A program made the position numbers and the translations under genes. 28,413 bases of DNA from JAFDZV01 sp966128725 (GTDB lineage Bacteria; Bacteroidota; Ignavibacteria; OLB7). Within the stretch, counting starts at the first letter, position 1. The number at the start of each line of letters is the position of its first letter. The stretch is from positions 1 through 28,413 of the forward strand of contig CBHYLN010000065.1 of the NCBI GenBank assembly GCA_966128725.1. The letters run 5' to 3'. Positions 26,349 to 28,413 of this stretch are shown one piece after another. Under the pieces are notes generated by a model. That model saw nothing but the letters and a program-made list of their open reading frames with translations. It had not been told where the DNA came from and made no database searches.

Positions 26349-27794
26349 ATGCGCATACGTCTGTTTGTCACCCTTGCTCTGGTTCTTCTTCCGCTTGTTG
26401 GCTGTTCTTCGGAATCGCCGGTTGGCCCGCCGCCTGTTGTTATCCCTGCCGATGGCGAGCCGATTCTGTACTCGCGCCATATCGAGCCGATATTCATGAA
26501 CTCGTGTGGTGGCACCGATTGCCATCTGTCGGGGAGTCGTGGGGGCGGATATGCCGTTGACACGTGGGAGAAGGTGATGGCCGGCGCCGATGACGGTACT
26601 ACCGAGGTTATCCCGTTCACCGCGCGGCGCAGCCACCTGTTCCAACATCTCAACCGCGACTCGGCACAGGGGCCGATTGCCACACCCGGCATGCCGCTCA
26701 GTCGCGATCCGTTGCCGGCCGAGCAGATCCGCGCCATTGTGCGATGGATCAACGAAGGCGCGCGCAACGATGCAGGCACTGTTGCACTGGCCGGCGAGAA
26801 CCGGTGGCGAGCCTTTATCTCCGCGGCGGCCGAGGATGTCGTTGCCGTTTTCGACGGCGCATCAGGGCTGGTTGCGCGCTACCTTGATGTGCATGCCATG
26901 GCCACAGGGGATGGGCTGGCACTCCCGGCCGAGCCCGTGATCGGTCCGGACGGATCGCTGTATGTGGCGCTTACCAATGCGGCGCGTGTTGTGAAGTTCA
27001 ACGGGCGCACGTTGGCACCGGCGGGAAGTGTGGCGGTTGCCGCCGCGCCCGCGCAAACCATCGTTGCCCCGGATGGTCGTCGCCTGTACGTTGCTCACCA
27101 CAATCCCAATCAGGAAACACAGCAGATTTCGGTGATCGATGCGGCCAGCATGCAGGTTGTGGGCGTCATCGACAGTGTTGGCCGTGCGCCGCATGGCGTT
27201 GTCATCGCCGCCGACGGCACGCGACTGTACACGATGAACACATTGGGCGATGATATCGGTGTGGTTGATCTTGCCACCGGTCGTACGCTGATGCGGATTC
27301 CGGTGTCGAGCAATAATCCGCTTATCCCGGGTTTTATTGCCCGTTATGAACCGTACGGCGGTCTGCTTACCAACAACGGCACCATGTTGTGGGTTACATG
27401 CCGCCGCAGCGGCGAGGTGAGGGTGATCGATCTTGCAGCCGGTCGCGTTGTCGACAGCATCTTTGTTGGCGTACAACCGTTGGCGCCGGCATTGGCGGCC
27501 GATGGCCATACCCTCTGGGTGCCCAACAGGGTAACCAATACCATTTCCGTGCTGGATACGCGGACACACAGCACCATTGCCACAATACGTGATATAACCA
27601 CCGGCCCTACCTGTATCGGATTCTCGTCCGACGGCGCAACAGCATACGTGGCATGCGAGAAGGCCGGCGACAGCGGCGGCCACGGCATGGCCGGTAGCCC
27701 CGGGGTGTTGTACGTGCTGGACGCAAACACCTACAACGTGCGCAACAGTCTGGAGCTTGCCTCAGGCCCGATCGGCATGGCCATACTCCGGTGA
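26349..27794 (+). CDS. Lipoprotein: c-type cytochrome domain fused to YVTN-like beta-propeller
   Basis: 481 residues from the ATG at 26349, chosen because it begins a lipoprotein signal (MRIRL, Leu/Val core, LVGC lipobox with Cys19). The upstream in-frame extension lacks logic. Residues about 37-135 resemble a small cytochrome c or planctomycete-type cytochrome domain, with heme site C53-GGTD-C58-H59. This is a CX4CH spacing in place of CXXCH. A later PGMPLS could supply the axial Met, and RAIVRWINEGARND resembles the closing helix. From about residue 140 to the end are repeated blades of a YVTN/WD-like propeller (PDGRRLYVAHHN, ADGTRLYTMNTLGDDIGVVD, DGHTLWVPNRVTNTISVLD). It is likely membrane-anchored in the periplasm or on the surface, in electron transfer or metal/substrate binding. 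Heme attachment is inferred. Confidence 0.88.
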   Translation: MRIRLFVTLALVLLPLVGCSSESPVGPPPVVIPADGEPILYSRHIEPIFMNSCGGTDCHLSGSRGGGYAVDTWEKVMAGADDGTTEVIPFTARRSHLFQHLNRDSAQGPIATPGMPLSRDPLPAEQIRAIVRWINEGARNDAGTVALAGENRWRAFISAAAEDVVAVFDGASGLVARYLDVHAMATGDGLALPAEPVIGPDGSLYVALTNAARVVKFNGRTLAPAGSVAVAAAPAQTIVAPDGRRLYVAHHNPNQETQQISVIDAASMQVVGVIDSVGRAPHGVVIAADGTRLYTMNTLGDDIGVVDLATGRTLMRIPVSSNNPLIPGFIARYEPYGGLLTNNGTMLWVTCRRSGEVRVIDLAAGRVVDSIFVGVQPLAPALAADGHTLWVPNRVTNTISVLDTRTHSTIATIRDITTGPTCIGFSSDGATAYVACEKAGDSGGHGMAGSPGVLYVLDANTYNVRNSLELASGPIGMAILR

Positions 27795-28290
27795 AACGTG
27801 GTGTGTGTTGCATTGCGTGCTGATGGCATCCTCGTGTTGATGAACCTGAATGCCGGCGCGTGGGCAACATGCGCCCATGCCGTGCCCATGATTTGTGCGC
27901 GGCACTGTCGTTTTGTAGTTCGTGACTGCGTCACCTACGGTGGCCTGCACCAGCCTTTTGAACCCCACGAATAATCCGCCAGACCATCTCCATCAAGCCG
28001 TTGCGGGAAGTGTCAACCGATTGATTGCCCCGGCGCCGGGTTCGATTGCCGGCAGTGCAATATGATCTTGACATTCGCGATGGCGAAATGTATATTCGCT
28101 CCGTCGGTTCGTTACGGGCCGTGCAATATTACCATCTCTTCCCCAAAGCAGGATTCAGGTACGAGTTTCCGGCTGGGTGAGCGCACCGCGTGCGCCCATC
28201 GGCTTCAATGCGGGGGTGCGGGCTTTTTCTTCCGGTTCAATGCCCGTGCCGCCGCGTGATTCACGTATTGTTCATTATTGGAGACGTATC
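27795..28290. other. Intergenic region and leader of the last gene
   Basis: About 500 bp without a convincing gene. A weak 8-bp hairpin with one wobble lies at 27858-27880 without a T-tract and might end the preceding transcript. The region contains the near-consensus promoter at 28068-28096. From there, about 190 nt would be transcribed ahead of the start at 28291, long enough for a structured leader. I could not define a specific fold. Confidence 0.5.
28068..28096 (+). promoter_or_regulatory. Near-consensus sigma70-type promoter
   Basis: TTGACA (28068-28073), a 17-nt spacer, then TATATT (28091-28096). The -35 is perfect and the -10 matches five of six positions with ideal spacing. It points toward the gene at 28291. 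Bacteroidota housekeeping promoters usually differ from this consensus, so either this lineage keeps the classical type or the match is chance. Confidence 0.5.
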
Positions 28291-28413
28291 ATGATCAACA
28301 TTCCACGAGCCCTGGTGCTTGGCGCCATCGGCGCCTTGTTGCTGTTCGCCACCACGCCTGCCCGCGCGCAGAGCATCGAACCCTGTGAACCCGATTGCCA
28401 CGAGACCCCATTC
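28291..28413 (+). CDS. Secreted protein, partial (cut by window edge)
   Basis: The first 41 codons of a gene running off the right edge. The ATG follows a GGAG site (28280-28283) by 7 nt. The N-terminus is a clean Sec signal peptide (MINIPRALVLGAIG, Leu-rich core, cut expected at Ala-Arg-Ala/Gln near residue 26). The first mature residues contain two cysteines (EPCEPDCHE), which may mean another Cys-rich exported protein. The frame is open to the edge, and a strong candidate promoter lies about 195 bp upstream. The product cannot be named. Confidence 0.75.
   Translation, partial: MINIPRALVLGAIGALLLFATTPARAQSIEPCEPDCHETPF

Noticed and set aside
23480..26779. A 1099-codon open frame on the minus strand
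   Set aside because: It is the antisense shadow of the tyrosinase gene, which has an intact copper site, signal peptide and T9SS domain. The antisense reading is His/Arg-rich with no recognisable motif.
28062..28259. A 65-codon frame in the leader of the last gene
   Set aside because: Its start lies upstream of the promoter -35 box and it has no ribosome site. The gene at 28291 has both a ribosome site and a signal peptide.
1..28413. CRISPR array, tRNA, insertion sequence or attachment site
   Set aside because: No direct repeats with spacers, no cloverleaf sequence with CCA end, and no transposase or integrase motifs were seen on either strand. The only strong repeats are collagen triplets inside a gene.

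Overview
The window looks like a chromosomal segment from a GC-rich, Gram-negative bacterium of the Bacteroidota/Chlorobi (FCB) group. Ignavibacteria- or Kapabacteria-like relatives are my best guess; no rRNA or marker gene here settles it. The main evidence is a secreted tyrosinase that ends in SprB-like repeats and a C-terminal domain of the type IX secretion (T9SS) kind. Many other products carry Sec signal peptides or a lipobox, so the region is mostly about the cell envelope and exported proteins. I see no tRNA, rRNA, transposase, integrase or CRISPR array.

Layout. (1) 0.2-1.0 kb, minus strand: two tandem paralogous small secreted proteins with 14 matching cysteines, closed by a hairpin terminator. 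(2) 1.66-3.28 kb, plus: a secreted protein with peptidoglycan-binding-like repeats, followed by a very strong hairpin. (3) 3.35-4.15 kb: a gene-poor, more AT-rich stretch. (4) 4.15-5.40 kb, plus: a collagen-like protein with two Cys-Cys interruptions, a non-collagenous C-terminal domain and a short collagen tail. (5) 5.68-20.77 kb, plus: a three-gene block made of an unrecognised 1190-residue protein, an exported ComEC-like metallo-beta-lactamase-fold protein, and a 3397-residue giant with beta-rich repeats and about eight LysM-like segments. (6) 20.9-22.75 kb, minus: an outer-membrane-type 457-residue protein and a 129-residue protein, convergent with the giant gene and sharing a bidirectional hairpin with it. 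(7) 23.45-27.79 kb, plus: the tyrosinase/SprB/T9SS protein, a terminator, then a lipoprotein joining a c-type cytochrome domain to a YVTN-type beta-propeller. (8) 28.29 kb to the edge, plus: the start of a secreted protein behind a near-consensus sigma70-type promoter.

The 15-kb block from the collagen-like gene to the giant gene is the best candidate for an undescribed system. Its genes share a strand, the last two are 27 bp apart, and the two large proteins lack signal peptides although one carries LysM motifs and the enzyme between them is exported. The sequence does not say what the block does. A surface or extracellular assembly is one reading and an intracellularly assembled particle is another. 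Homology and structure searches were not possible, so family names rest on motifs read by eye.
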